64,000 nt of DNA from SIG77 sp045589595 (GTDB taxonomy: Bacteria; Verrucomicrobiota; Lentisphaeria; Victivallales; UBA1829): the NCBI GenBank assembly GCA_045589595.1, contig JAZNPK010000043.1, positions 1 through 64,000 of the forward strand, read 5' to 3'. The position numbers and the translations under genes are program-made. A model generated the notes under the pieces. That model did not search any database. It was not told the DNA's origin and was given only the letters and a program-made list of their open reading frames with translations. This document shows positions 36,068 to 44,939 of the stretch, piece after piece (positions within the stretch are counted from its first letter, which is position 1; each line of letters opens with the position of its first letter).

Positions 36068-36667
36068 TCACCGGATGATCCACACGTAGATGATCAGCGC
36101 GTAGGTGAACAGCGCGTAGATGAACAGAATGGCGAGGGCGATGATTCCGCAAATCCGGGAAAAATTTTTGTCGCTGCGCAGCGATACGATTTCCTGCTTC
36201 AGCTCCTCGTTTCTTGTTCGCAAAAACGATATTTCCTCCAGAATATTTTCCGATCCGTCGAGCACCTCTTTGAGTTTTTCCAGTTTTTGGATCTGCCTTC
36301 TCAACAGATCGGCCTTGATGGAAATGACGCGCTCCATCGGTCTTGTTGAGGCGGAGAGCACCTTTGCAGAAACAATGTTGTCCAGCCGGAAAGTACGGGA
36401 TCCCTGACGCAATTCGCAGAACGCGATCAGATAGTACCCGCCGCCATTTTCCGTTTGGGCAAGCGCTTCCGGATGAACGGTCCGGGTCGTGTTTACGCCA
36501 TCTTTATCGGAATAAATGATCTCCAGACATTTCAGTCCGCTGATGGCGGCGGTGACCCGGTCGAAAATTTCCCGGTCCAGCCAGTCGTGGGGTATCGGCA
36601 TGGTATCGCCTGCCATCCAGATACTGCCGAATTTTCGATCAAAATCGTTACCTGAATGTGAATACAC
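36068..36667 (-). CDS. WYL-domain protein with coiled coil and C-terminal membrane helix, no HTH
   Basis: A 199-residue protein starting at GTG (AAGGAGG five nt before). Residues about 40-105 match a WYL ligand-sensing domain (LKCLEIIYSDKDG, GGGYYLIAFCELRQGSRTFRLD). The middle (about 120-168) is a predicted coiled coil (KLEKLKEVLDG, ISFLRTRNEELKQEIVSL), and the tail is a membrane helix. WYL domains normally follow a DNA-binding helix-turn-helix; here nothing precedes the WYL domain. An ATG two nt upstream of the GTG is in another frame and gives only a short peptide. It is the last gene of the O-acylation operon, 27 nt after the M14 gene. Confidence 0.75.
   Translation of the reverse strand: MYSHSGNDFDRKFGSIWMAGDTMPIPHDWLDREIFDRVTAAISGLKCLEIIYSDKDGVNTTRTVHPEALAQTENGGGYYLIAFCELRQGSRTFRLDNIVSAKVLSASTRPMERVISIKADLLRRQIQKLEKLKEVLDGSENILEEISFLRTRNEELKQEIVSLRSDKNFSRICGIIALAILFIYALFTYALIIYVWIIR
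36082..36126. repeat. Three 15-nt repeats at the 3' end of the WYL gene
   Basis: Units at 36082, 36097 and 36112 share CGTAGRTGAWCA with a 15-nt period. They encode a five-residue repeat (aromatic-Tyr-Ala-Leu pattern) in the C-terminal membrane helix of the WYL protein. Confidence 0.7.
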
Positions 36668-36694
36668 ATCTGCCTCCTTTTTTCAGTTATCTGT

Positions 36695-38278
36695 TCAATA
36701 TGTGCCGGGTTCCCGCGGAATATCTGCATAAATGGCGCGGGAGTAGAACCGGATATCCGGCACAAGCCCGTCTTTTCCTGCAGCTGTCAGGACATCCACA
36801 GCCTGATCCGCCAGAAGATCTTCCCGGATCATTGTCCCGATCCAGTCCGGCAGACCGGGATCATTGATGCGTGCGGCGGTCATCAGACCGGCAGCCTCAT
36901 ATTTCTGTTGGGTCATTGCATACGGGGAGTCAATGACATCCTGACAGATCCGGCAGATTTCCGCAGGATCATCAGACATTTTTGCGATTTTCAGATTTGC
37001 GGCGATCCGGTAATGTTCCGGCAGATCGTTTTTGAGCAGGGCGTTCCGCGCGGAAGTTTCATCCTGCGAATCGCGGAACGCGCAGTAATCCCGGTATGCA
37101 GTCCGGGCGTCGCCGGATTTGCTGAATGTGGTTTTCAGGACCGCTTTCAGAAATGCCCTGCCGATCTTGCGGGAACTTTTTTCGTTGAAACGGCGGTTGA
37201 CCGTGGCGTAGGCGATCTCCACCGTGGTTCCGTAGGTGATCGTGGGGATCACGGTGAAATACAGGGAACTCGGGATGCCGTCCCCTTCTGTGATGGGCAG
37301 CGTCACCGCCGGAGCGGTATCGTGGTCCGGATAACGGTACACAATGGGGTTGATCTCCACGGGCAGTTCTTCGTCCAGCCACGCTTTCAGTTCTCTGGTG
37401 TTGGCGCGGTTGGAGGGCGTGCTGAAGCCGCCGAAGTACAGCAATTCGTGTGCGTCGTACCGGACTGCGGGATCGTGAAAATCCAGACAGAGGGTGAATT
37501 TCTTTTCCCGGTCCAGAGCCATCAGTGCTTTATTTTCGGGGTAGATGGGAGCGGCAAGTCCGTAGTCCCGGTTGTGATCGTGGGGCGCACGGTTTTTTCC
37601 CTGATCGCCGTTTTCCGCGCCGTCCATATCCATGAACGGGATCGCGTACAATGTATATTTTCTGCGGAATTCTTCTGCCGCCGGAGAATCGGAAAGAACT
37701 TCTGCCAGAAACCCTTCCAGTGCATGACTTGCCATGGCTTCGCAGCAGTGATGCCGTGCCGTGATCAGCATATTCTGCGCCCCGCTGCCGATGACCAGCA
37801 GCGGCACTTCTCTGCCCTGACGGGTCTTTGTCAGAACAGACCGGGTCAGATACGGCGACGATGCAACAGTGCTGTAAAAATCTTCAAAATCCTGCAGCAG
37901 ATAAGGGATCCCCTGAGCGAACCGCACTTTTTCTCCGGCGCATGTGAACTCCCAATCGAAACAGTCGCAGGGCTGTTCCGGATCTTCCGAGCCGTGGAAG
38001 CGTACATTTTCTCTGCCCAGCCATTCCCACGATCTGCCCCCGTCCCGGCTGACGGCGGGTCCCTGACGGCTGATCATCCAGCGGTTCACCGGAAAACAGA
38101 AACTGACATTGCCCGGTTCCAGAGCCTCAACTTCAAAATTCCAGTAAAACCAGTTGGTCATTGTGTCGCGCAGATCGGCATCCACCTGAGCGCATCCGGG
38201 GGTGATGCTGTGGACTTTTACATTGCCGCCGGGGTAATCGCAGCGGATGGAAACTATACCTTTGAGATCGTTTTGCAT
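36695..38278 (-). CDS. M14-family zinc carboxypeptidase-like protein
   Basis: A 527-residue protein. The N-terminal ~115 residues form a beta domain. The M14 core follows with ITARHHCCEAMASHALEG (zinc ligands His and Glu of HxxE, about 170-175) and LCLDFHDPAV (third ligand His). A later TEGDGIP and the segment ending TVEIAYA contain a Glu where the catalytic Glu lies in the family. About 120 extra helical residues end the protein. There is no signal peptide. It starts 16 nt after the MBOAT gene. Cytosolic M14 proteins with an N-terminal domain can cut peptidoglycan peptides or modified side chains; the substrate is unknown. Confidence 0.77.
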   Translation of the reverse strand: MQNDLKGIVSIRCDYPGGNVKVHSITPGCAQVDADLRDTMTNWFYWNFEVEALEPGNVSFCFPVNRWMISRQGPAVSRDGGRSWEWLGRENVRFHGSEDPEQPCDCFDWEFTCAGEKVRFAQGIPYLLQDFEDFYSTVASSPYLTRSVLTKTRQGREVPLLVIGSGAQNMLITARHHCCEAMASHALEGFLAEVLSDSPAAEEFRRKYTLYAIPFMDMDGAENGDQGKNRAPHDHNRDYGLAAPIYPENKALMALDREKKFTLCLDFHDPAVRYDAHELLYFGGFSTPSNRANTRELKAWLDEELPVEINPIVYRYPDHDTAPAVTLPITEGDGIPSSLYFTVIPTITYGTTVEIAYATVNRRFNEKSSRKIGRAFLKAVLKTTFSKSGDARTAYRDYCAFRDSQDETSARNALLKNDLPEHYRIAANLKIAKMSDDPAEICRICQDVIDSPYAMTQQKYEAAGLMTAARINDPGLPDWIGTMIREDLLADQAVDVLTAAGKDGLVPDIRFYSRAIYADIPREPGTY

Positions 38279-38294
38279 GTTGAAGATCCCTATG

Positions 38295-39665
38295 TCAGAA
38301 GTTGAAGTAAATGAACGGGGAATATTTGACGAAACAGAACATCGATATCAGTATCAGGGTGATCGTCAGCAGCCCATTGCACCATGTGGGACGGAATTTT
38401 TTCTCCATATCGGCAGCGGGTGTCAGAAACAGGATGATGCCCGCCGCCGCCGCGAAGTAGAGACACGCTTTTCCGTCCGGTGCGCCGAAGGACCACGATG
38501 CAGGCAGGAACATGGCTTTCAGCAGCTGTTCTGCTTCAGAAAGATCGGTGGCGCGGAAGGGGATCCACGCGAGAAATACGAAGAAAAATGTCAACAGCCG
38601 TGCGGGGAGAACGGGCATTTTCAGATTCAGGAATTTGCTCCAGATCCTGTGGATCACCAGCGCGAAACCGTGGAGCATCCCCCAGAGGACGAACAACCAG
38701 CTCGCTCCGTGCCACAACCCGCTGACAAAGAACGTGATCAGCAGATTGAGGCAGTTCCGGAATTTTGAACAGCGGTTGCCGCCGAGGGGAATGTACAGCC
38801 CCGTCATCAGGAACCTGCCCAATGTGATATGCCACCGCCGCCAGAAATCGCTGATGTTTTCCGCCCGGTACGGTGCATCAAAGTTTTTCGGCAGGCGGAT
38901 ATTGAACAGCAAGCCGATCCCGAGCGCCATATCGCAGTAGCCGCTGAAATCAAAATAGATCTGGAATGTGTATGCCAGTGCCGTTTTCCACGCAGTGAAA
39001 AAGTTGCCGCCGACATCGGGGAATCCGGCATCGGCGATTTCTGCAAAGTAGTCTGCCAACAGGATCTTTTTGGACAGACCCAATGCGAAAATATAAAGTC
39101 CCGCCGCAATGTTCCGGGCATCCGGACGCCGGCAGGAATCGTTGTCGAACTGACTCATCATTTCGTCCGGCAGCACGATGGGACCTGCGATCAGCTGCGG
39201 GAAAAAGCAGACAAAGAGTGCGTAACTGCTGAAAGAATAACGTTTTTCCAATGCTCTGCCGTAAACAAGCTGCAGGAAGGAGATCTGCTGGAATGTGAAG
39301 AAGCTGATCCCCAGCGGCAGCAGAATATGTTTCAGCAGATACGATGTGCCGAAAACCGCATTGATGTTTTCAATGAAAAAGTCGTAATATTTGAAATATC
39401 CCAGCAGCAGGACATTGCAGATGATCCCGGCGGCGAGGATCCATTTTGACTTGTTCCGGTAGAGCAGTTGTGCGAAAAACCAGTTCATCAGCAGGGAGCC
39501 GCAGAGAATGAAGGCATAACTCCAGTTGAACCAGGAATAAAACACGAAAGAAGCCGCAATGAGCCACAGCCGGGAGATCTCTCTGCTTCTTGCGGAAAGC
39601 AGAAAATAAACGATCACTGTCAGCGGCAGGAATCCGAGCATGAAGGTGAAAGTGGGGAACAACAT
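38295..39665 (-). CDS. MBOAT-family O-acyltransferase (AlgI/DltB-like)
   Basis: About 456 residues with many membrane helices. The MBOAT signature is present: FWRRWHITLGRFL (about 280-292) and the catalytic His in SGLWHGASWLFVLWG (about 316-330). An upstream PQLIAGPI motif (about 145) fits AlgI. Family members take acyl groups, often acetyl, across the inner membrane for transfer to extracellular polysaccharides or other glycans. ATG 39665 starts right after the stop of the SGNH-like gene (39667); a longer frame to 39701 would overlap it. Its partner is probably the gene directly upstream. Confidence 0.9.
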   Translation of the reverse strand: MLFPTFTFMLGFLPLTVIVYFLLSARSREISRLWLIAASFVFYSWFNWSYAFILCGSLLMNWFFAQLLYRNKSKWILAAGIICNVLLLGYFKYYDFFIENINAVFGTSYLLKHILLPLGISFFTFQQISFLQLVYGRALEKRYSFSSYALFVCFFPQLIAGPIVLPDEMMSQFDNDSCRRPDARNIAAGLYIFALGLSKKILLADYFAEIADAGFPDVGGNFFTAWKTALAYTFQIYFDFSGYCDMALGIGLLFNIRLPKNFDAPYRAENISDFWRRWHITLGRFLMTGLYIPLGGNRCSKFRNCLNLLITFFVSGLWHGASWLFVLWGMLHGFALVIHRIWSKFLNLKMPVLPARLLTFFFVFLAWIPFRATDLSEAEQLLKAMFLPASWSFGAPDGKACLYFAAAAGIILFLTPAADMEKKFRPTWCNGLLTITLILISMFCFVKYSPFIYFNF

Positions 39666-39666
39666 G

Positions 39667-40803
39667 TTACTTTTTCCTCCGTGTGCGGCTGTACTCATCA
39701 AGATCCTTCCGGAAATCCGCCATCTTTTCCGCCGTCAGTGTCCGCAGCTCCGCCTCATTTTTCAGAATATCCGCCTCTGTGAGCAGCCGCCGCCGGTCTG
39801 CCTGCAGCGAGTCGAGAACGATTTTTGCAGCGCGGGAACTGAAATGCTGGATGTCGCCGTAAAATGACGCATCGCAAACCAGAGCGCGGTCAGTCTGGAA
39901 ATCATACAGTTTCACATTTTTCCGCTTCAACAGTTCTTTCAGCACCGTTGTCCGCTGTTTGATCAGGGCGTCCGCTTCGCCGAAATATTCACTCAGACAG
40001 TAGGTATAAATATGATAGGGCGGCAGATAGACGGTGAAACTGATCTGCGGGTTTTCATCAAAGATGGGCAGCAGTTCCTCCCGCAGACTTTTTTCCGATA
40101 TTGCCGGATCGTACGGCGCGGGCGTGTGATGTATGCGGATACATCCTGCCGCATCGGAAACGACTTCCCGCAGCGAATAACGGGAGCCGTCGTATTCTTT
40201 GGCAAACATCCGGTCGGGATTCGTTTCGTGGATCCGCGCCCGCTTCGGACGGAATTTCCGTTTGAGCAGATAGATCATGGTGGAGAAGGTGTCCCGTGAA
40301 AAGAAATAGCGGTAATCTTCTCCGTGACCGTCCGAGTAGAGATAATCGTACTCCGCACAGGAATGTCTGTCTTTGTTCAGGGAATAAACATCCAGCGAGA
40401 ATACGACCCGCTTGAGCCGGTCGCCTTTTTCTTTTGCCGCAAGTTCAAAAAATGTCCGCAGATCTTTTATGGAACCGCCCGCCGCCGAGATCTTGAAGGC
40501 TTTGCCGCCGAACGCGCGTTCGATGTCACTGATAAAAAAATTCCGGACCATGGACGTGCCGAGCATCAGCAGATCATAATCGTGAAATTTCAGAAGACCC
40601 GGCACCGTGGCATAGGCTTTGTGATAGACCGTATCATAAAAAAGCGGCTTGTGATAACGGTAATGCGGGTCCACAAGAAATACCAGAAGCACCGTGGCGG
40701 CAATGACCGAAATACAGGTGATGAGGACCACTTTACACCAGCGGGAATATGACGTTTCCGCCGTAAGGAGTCTGTTCAGGAAATTTTTGATCTTCTGCCG
40801 CAT
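39667..40803 (-). CDS. Membrane-anchored SGNH-like acyl transfer partner (AlgX/AlgJ-like)
   Basis: About 378 residues with one N-terminal membrane helix (about 24-43, VVLITCISVIAATVLLVFLV) and an extracytoplasmic domain. The nucleophile region is LLMLGTSMVRNFF (about residues 80-92), and the Asp-His pair lies late in DIQHFSSRAAK, as in SGNH hydrolase-like O-acetyltransferases. It would take the acyl group from the MBOAT protein and attach it to a polymer. ATG 40803 has a weak GGAATC site but a well-placed promoter at 40841-40868. The frame stays open to 41583 only because it mirrors the nitroreductase gene on the other strand. Confidence 0.74.
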   Translation of the reverse strand: MRQKIKNFLNRLLTAETSYSRWCKVVLITCISVIAATVLLVFLVDPHYRYHKPLFYDTVYHKAYATVPGLLKFHDYDLLMLGTSMVRNFFISDIERAFGGKAFKISAAGGSIKDLRTFFELAAKEKGDRLKRVVFSLDVYSLNKDRHSCAEYDYLYSDGHGEDYRYFFSRDTFSTMIYLLKRKFRPKRARIHETNPDRMFAKEYDGSRYSLREVVSDAAGCIRIHHTPAPYDPAISEKSLREELLPIFDENPQISFTVYLPPYHIYTYCLSEYFGEADALIKQRTTVLKELLKRKNVKLYDFQTDRALVCDASFYGDIQHFSSRAAKIVLDSLQADRRRLLTEADILKNEAELRTLTAEKMADFRKDLDEYSRTRRKK

Positions 40804-40840
40804 GATTCCGATTTTTCTAAGTAAAAACACTTGTTCCGTT

Positions 40841-40868
40841 AATATAGCATCAGTCCCGCGGATTGCAA
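40841..40868 (-). promoter_or_regulatory. Promoter for the O-acylation operon
   Basis: On the minus strand TTGCAA (40863-40868), a 16-nt spacer ending TGC, and TATATT (40841-40846), an extended -10 form. Confidence 0.68.
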
Positions 40869-40962
40869 CAGGCGGAATGTAAAAAAAGCCGGACCCGCTC
40901 CCCGCGTTTCTCTGCCGCCGGATGAAAGACGGATAAAAATCGGATTTATTTCTGTACCGCCT

Positions 40963-40991
40963 TTGATTTTTCTGCGGGAAAGTGGTATGGT
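40963..40991 (+). promoter_or_regulatory. Predicted promoter for nitroreductase-PHP genes
   Basis: TTGATT, a 17-nt spacer, and TATGGT, about 46 nt upstream of the nitroreductase start. Confidence 0.45.
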
Positions 40992-41037
40992 TTAGGTAAA
41001 TGCCGGAACCAATGATAACGATAATGGAGGTTTGTTT

Positions 41038-41589
41038 ATGGATTTTCTTGAGATCATGCAGCAGAGAAAAAGTTGCCGTGCTTACGATCCGGACCGTCAG
41101 GTATCGCGGGAGGATCTGATCCGGATCGTGGAAGCGGGCAGACTTTCCCCCAGCGGATGCAATGCCCAACCGTGGAAGTTTCTTGTGATCGATTCCCCGG
41201 AAGCCAAAGAAAAACTTTGTGACGCCGTCGTGTTGGCGAATGGTCATACCGGCGCACCGTGGCGGCATCAGGTATCCGCCTTTATCGTGTTTGTGGAGCA
41301 GAAAGCAAATGTGATGCCGGTGGTGGTGGAATATTATAACGATTCCCAGCGGTTCGCACAGAGCGATATGGGTATGGCGTGCATGAATATGTGCCATGAA
41401 GCATTTTCTCTCGGTCTTTCCACCTGCGTGATCGGCATGAACGATCAGGCGAAGATGGAAGCGTATTTCGGGATCCCGCACGGCTGTGAAGCGCGTCTCG
41501 TTCTGGCTGTTGGATACAGCGCGGAGACCGGATCGTTCACCAAAGTACGCAAACCTTTTGAAGAAGTCTGTTCTTTCAACCACTGGTAA
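41038..41589 (+). CDS. Nitroreductase-family flavoprotein
   Basis: A 183-residue protein of the FMN-dependent nitroreductase family. RKSCRAYDPDRQV near the N-terminus (FMN phosphate-binding arginine region) and LSPSGCNAQPWKF (about 35-47) are classic. The C-terminal half has GMACMNMCHEAFSLGLSTCVIG. Such enzymes reduce nitro groups, quinones or activated flavins with NAD(P)H. ATG 41038 follows GGAGG at 7 nt; the TTG at 41032 is not preferred. It is followed after 20 nt by the PHP-domain gene, so the two are probably one transcript. Family role is broad; no substrate is implied. Confidence 0.9.
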   Translation: MDFLEIMQQRKSCRAYDPDRQVSREDLIRIVEAGRLSPSGCNAQPWKFLVIDSPEAKEKLCDAVVLANGHTGAPWRHQVSAFIVFVEQKANVMPVVVEYYNDSQRFAQSDMGMACMNMCHEAFSLGLSTCVIGMNDQAKMEAYFGIPHGCEARLVLAVGYSAETGSFTKVRKPFEEVCSFNHW

Positions 41590-41609
41590 AAACAGGATGA
41601 TGCAATAAA

Positions 41610-42914
41610 ATGAAAAAAGTCAAGATCATGGAAGGCTGCTGGAAAAAAGGCGGTCTTCACGCCCATACCCTCTGGTCTGACGGACGCTCCCTGCCGGAAC
41701 GCGCCATCAGCGCCGTAAAAAAAGCCGGTTTCGATTTCTGGTCCGTAACGGAACACAATGAATTCCCCGTGTCGAACAATGCATGGCGCGAGATCTGCGG
41801 CGAAGAAGGTCCCTGGCCGCCGCGTCTGACCGAAAAAGAATTCAATGATGCCCGGGATATCGTGCCGGGGCGTCCCGAAGTGCGGAGAAACGGCTGGTGT
41901 TCCCGCGCTGCAAAAATGATGACATTCCGGGAAATGTGCCGCGTATTCAATGAGCCGGACAAGTTTGTACTGATCCCCGGCTGCGAATTTACAAACAGTA
42001 TGAACACCGGTCCGGACGGCAGACTTCATGCCGTTCATTCCAACTGGCTCAATATCCCTGAAGTGCCGGTGCTGGATCATAAACTGACAAAGCCGGAAGA
42101 TATGGTGGACAGCCATTATGCCATTTATGATGAGGCGGCAAAGCGTTACAACCGCCCCACATATTTTCAGGTGAACCACCCCCATTGGCCCTACTACGAC
42201 ATCCATTCCACCGTGATCATTGAACGCCCGTGGATCACTCACGCGGAACTGATCAACGGCGAAGCGGAGCGCGTCCCCCCCGCAGGTATGGCAAACATTG
42301 AAAAGTGGTGGGACGCCGTCAATGCCTTCCGGATCTCTGCCGGGCAGCCGTGTGTTTTCGGGACTGCCGGTGACGACAGCCATTTTTATGATGACGAACG
42401 CGGAGCATGGCATTTCGGCGGTCTCGACGGCGCATTTGTGGTGGTCCATCTGCCGCAGAAACTGACGCCGGATAATCTGATCCGCGCTCTGAACCGCGGC
42501 GATTTCTATTTCAGTACCGGTGTGTATTTCGATTCCATCATCATGGACCACGAAAAAGGTGTGCTGAAGGTCAAAGTCAGAAAGATCAAAGGCGCAAAAT
42601 GCCATATCCGGTTCAATGTCACACGGAAAGATTTCGACCGTACCGTAACGACCCGCTTCCTCCCCCTCGAAGGCGAACCCGCCTACGACCGGGATGTCCC
42701 CGTTTACTCCGATGATGTCGGAATGATCGCTTACGAAAAAGACGGCTGGACCGCTGAATATAAACTGTCGCCGGACGATCTCTATGTCCGGGCAACGGCA
42801 GTAACAGACATCCGTACCATCCGGAACAATGGAAAACCCGGACCGCAGAAATATCATTGCTATCCGGAATTTTTGAGTGCGTTCACGCAGCCGATGGTGC
42901 AGGAAAAAGAATAA
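41610..42914 (+). CDS. PHP-domain metal-dependent phosphoesterase-like protein
   Basis: A 434-residue protein. The PHP motifs are GGLHAHTLWSDGRS (residues about 14-27), WSVTEHNEFPVS (about 45-56) and a late GTAGDDSHFYDDE (about 250-262), giving the His and Asp metal ligands of the trinuclear site. PHP proteins hydrolyse phosphoesters such as nucleoside bisphosphates, sugar phosphates or histidinol phosphate. It is longer than stand-alone PHP proteins; the C-terminal ~140 residues form a beta domain. It has no secretion signal. It starts 20 nt after the nitroreductase stop and converges with the tyrosine phosphatase gene. Confidence 0.83.
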   Translation: MKKVKIMEGCWKKGGLHAHTLWSDGRSLPERAISAVKKAGFDFWSVTEHNEFPVSNNAWREICGEEGPWPPRLTEKEFNDARDIVPGRPEVRRNGWCSRAAKMMTFREMCRVFNEPDKFVLIPGCEFTNSMNTGPDGRLHAVHSNWLNIPEVPVLDHKLTKPEDMVDSHYAIYDEAAKRYNRPTYFQVNHPHWPYYDIHSTVIIERPWITHAELINGEAERVPPAGMANIEKWWDAVNAFRISAGQPCVFGTAGDDSHFYDDERGAWHFGGLDGAFVVVHLPQKLTPDNLIRALNRGDFYFSTGVYFDSIIMDHEKGVLKVKVRKIKGAKCHIRFNVTRKDFDRTVTTRFLPLEGEPAYDRDVPVYSDDVGMIAYEKDGWTAEYKLSPDDLYVRATAVTDIRTIRNNGKPGPQKYHCYPEFLSAFTQPMVQEKE

Positions 42915-42923
42915 AGGATCTGC

Positions 42924-43385
42924 TCAAATCTGTTCCAGCAGAACGGCGAGGAGTCCGCTGCATCCGGCAGTGACGTCGTCCCAGGTGGCATCGAAATCAC
43001 CGGTGTACCAGGGATCGGCAACTTCTTCGCCGTTCCGTCCGGCATAGTCCAGCAGAAAACGGATCTTTCCCTCCGGATCACCGCCGCAAATGGCTTTCAT
43101 ATTACGGATATTGGCGCGGTCCATACCGATCAGCAGATCATACTTCCGGTAATCGGCGGCAGTCATTTGACGGGCGATTTTTCCCGCACAGGAAATGCCG
43201 TGTTCCGCCAGTTTCCGCCTTGTGCCGTAATGGACGGGATTGCCGATCTCCTCGGTGCTTGTGGCGGCGGATGCGATCTCAAACAGGGCTTCCGCTCCGG
43301 CTTCCCGGACATAATGTTTCATCACAAATTCAGCCATGGTACTGCGGCAGATGTTGCCGTGACAGACAAACAGGATACGGTGCAT
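42924..43385 (-). CDS. Low-molecular-weight protein-tyrosine phosphatase
   Basis: A 153-residue enzyme. The catalytic loop is CHGNICRS (Cys 8, Arg 14), the general-acid Asp lies in VADPWYTGDF near residue 125, and length fits the family. In bacteria these phosphatases often pair with tyrosine kinases that control exopolysaccharide; no kinase is visible in this window. ATG 43385 is preferred to an upstream ATG because the shorter form starts at the conserved first beta strand (HRILFVC). Confidence 0.93.
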   Translation of the reverse strand: MHRILFVCHGNICRSTMAEFVMKHYVREAGAEALFEIASAATSTEEIGNPVHYGTRRKLAEHGISCAGKIARQMTAADYRKYDLLIGMDRANIRNMKAICGGDPEGKIRFLLDYAGRNGEEVADPWYTGDFDATWDDVTAGCSGLLAVLLEQI

Positions 43386-43418
43386 GATCTTTTTTCTCCT
43401 CATCATTGATCGGGGGAT

Positions 43419-43446
43419 AGTATAGCATTTTTTCCGTCAAAGTCAA
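43419..43446 (-). promoter_or_regulatory. Predicted promoter for the tyrosine phosphatase gene
   Basis: On the minus strand TTGACT, a 16-nt spacer ending TGC, and TATACT (extended -10). It lies about 34 nt upstream of ATG 43385. Confidence 0.7.
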
Positions 43447-43477
43447 GAAAAAACGGATCACAGCAATGATTTACCGT

Positions 43478-43506
43478 TTGTATTACCGGGGATCACGGTG
43501 TACTTT
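43478..43506 (+). promoter_or_regulatory. Predicted promoter for first MATE gene
   Basis: TTGTAT, a 17-nt spacer and TACTTT, 44 nt upstream of the MATE start. Confidence 0.5.
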
Positions 43507-43550
43507 AAATGCTCAAAAATACCGAATCCATACAGTAAAGGTCCCGGACG

Positions 43551-44927
43551 ATGAAAGATATGACCACAGGCAATCCGCTGCGGCAGATCCTGATTTTTGC
43601 GTTTCCCCTGCTGCTGGCGAATCTCTGTCAGCAGTGTTATCATATTGCCGATACATTTGTTGTGGGGCGTTATCTCGGCAAAGAGGCGCTCGGTGCCGTC
43701 GGCGGTGCGTCCGGCGTGCTGCTGTTCATGACCATCAGTATGTTTCTGGGGCTTGCAAACGGGATGCCGGTGATGACCGGACAATGTTTCGGTGCAAAGG
43801 ATTATATCAATGTCCGCCGCTCCATCGCCCTCTCGCTCGTGGTGACGGGCTGCATCTCCCTGCCGGTGATGATCGCTGCAGGATTTACCACGGAACCGGT
43901 GCTGCGTCTTATGAATACCCCCGAAAATCTGATCGACGGCGCATCGTATTATATGAAGATCCTGTATTTCTGCGGCGTCAGCAATGTACTGCTGCTGCAG
44001 CTCACCGCGTCCGTGCGTGCGTTGGGCGACAGCCGGACGCCCTTGTATTTCATGATCTTTTCCTGTGCGCTGAATATCCTGCTGAACTTTCTTTTTGTGG
44101 CATATTTTGAGTGGGGTATCCCCGGCGTTGCGTGGGCAACTGTTACCGCGCAGATCATTCCGACCATCTGCTTTTTCTTCTATTTCCGCTGGAAAATGCC
44201 CCAATTCTTTCCGCGCTTCTGCGATTTCAACTGGACATGGTCCTTCATCAATGCCCATCTGCGGATCGCGCTGCCCGCCGGTTTTCAGCATGTGATAACG
44301 GCTGCCGGATTTGCCATGGTCCAGCGCGCGGTCAACAGCTGCGGCGAGGATGCTGTCAGCGGGATCTCCGCCTCGGCACCCATCAATGCCCTGATCTATA
44401 TGCCGCTGTTCGCCATCAATGCTGCGCTTGCCACATTCTGTTCGCAGAATTACGGTGCGCAGAATCTGCGCCGGATCATCGTTGGTGTACGGCGGTCTGC
44501 CGCGCTTGTTCTGATCTATACCATTGCCGCTTCAGCTGTTATGCTTGTTTTTGCACCCGGGATCGCCTCGGCGGTGCTGCCTGATACGGAAGTGAACAGA
44601 GCCGCTATCGGGTACGGTGTGCGCTTCCTGCGGATTTTGGCGGCGTTTTATCCGGTCCTTGGCGGGTTGTTCCTCTTTTCTCCTGCACTGCAGGGAATGG
44701 GATTCCCCCGTTATCCCTTCATTTCCGGGATCATGGAGTTCGTGATGCGTTTTGCCGGTGCGCTTCTGCTGACCCGCTGGCTCGGTTTCGACGGCGCCTG
44801 TCTTTCCACGCCTCTGGCATGGTTTGCGGCGACTTCCGTGGTGGCATTTGATTATATCCGGAAGATCCGTATGCTGCGCAGAGAAGGGATCACAGTCCGG
44901 ATCGAACGCGCCACTGAAACAGTCTGA
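43551..44927 (+). CDS. MATE-family efflux transporter
   Basis: A 458-residue, 12-helix exporter. It starts like other MATE proteins (DMTTGNPLRQILIFAFPLLLANLCQQ), followed by ADTFVVGRYLGKEALGAVGG, a hallmark of helix 1-2. The second half repeats the pattern. It would export drugs or metabolites in exchange for Na+ or H+. AAAGGTCCC precedes the ATG. Its 3' end converges on the nucleotidyltransferase-kinase gene. A second, different MATE gene is at 58041-59417. Confidence 0.92.
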   Translation: MKDMTTGNPLRQILIFAFPLLLANLCQQCYHIADTFVVGRYLGKEALGAVGGASGVLLFMTISMFLGLANGMPVMTGQCFGAKDYINVRRSIALSLVVTGCISLPVMIAAGFTTEPVLRLMNTPENLIDGASYYMKILYFCGVSNVLLLQLTASVRALGDSRTPLYFMIFSCALNILLNFLFVAYFEWGIPGVAWATVTAQIIPTICFFFYFRWKMPQFFPRFCDFNWTWSFINAHLRIALPAGFQHVITAAGFAMVQRAVNSCGEDAVSGISASAPINALIYMPLFAINAALATFCSQNYGAQNLRRIIVGVRRSAALVLIYTIAASAVMLVFAPGIASAVLPDTEVNRAAIGYGVRFLRILAAFYPVLGGLFLFSPALQGMGFPRYPFISGIMEFVMRFAGALLLTRWLGFDGACLSTPLAWFAATSVVAFDYIRKIRMLRREGITVRIERATETV

Positions 44928-44939
44928 TCGATCTGCTGA

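Noticed and set aside
39667..41583. A longer 638-codon frame for the SGNH-like gene
   Set aside because: The upstream part mirrors the nitroreductase gene on the plus strand. The membrane-helix start at 40803 with a promoter just upstream is the sensible N-terminus.
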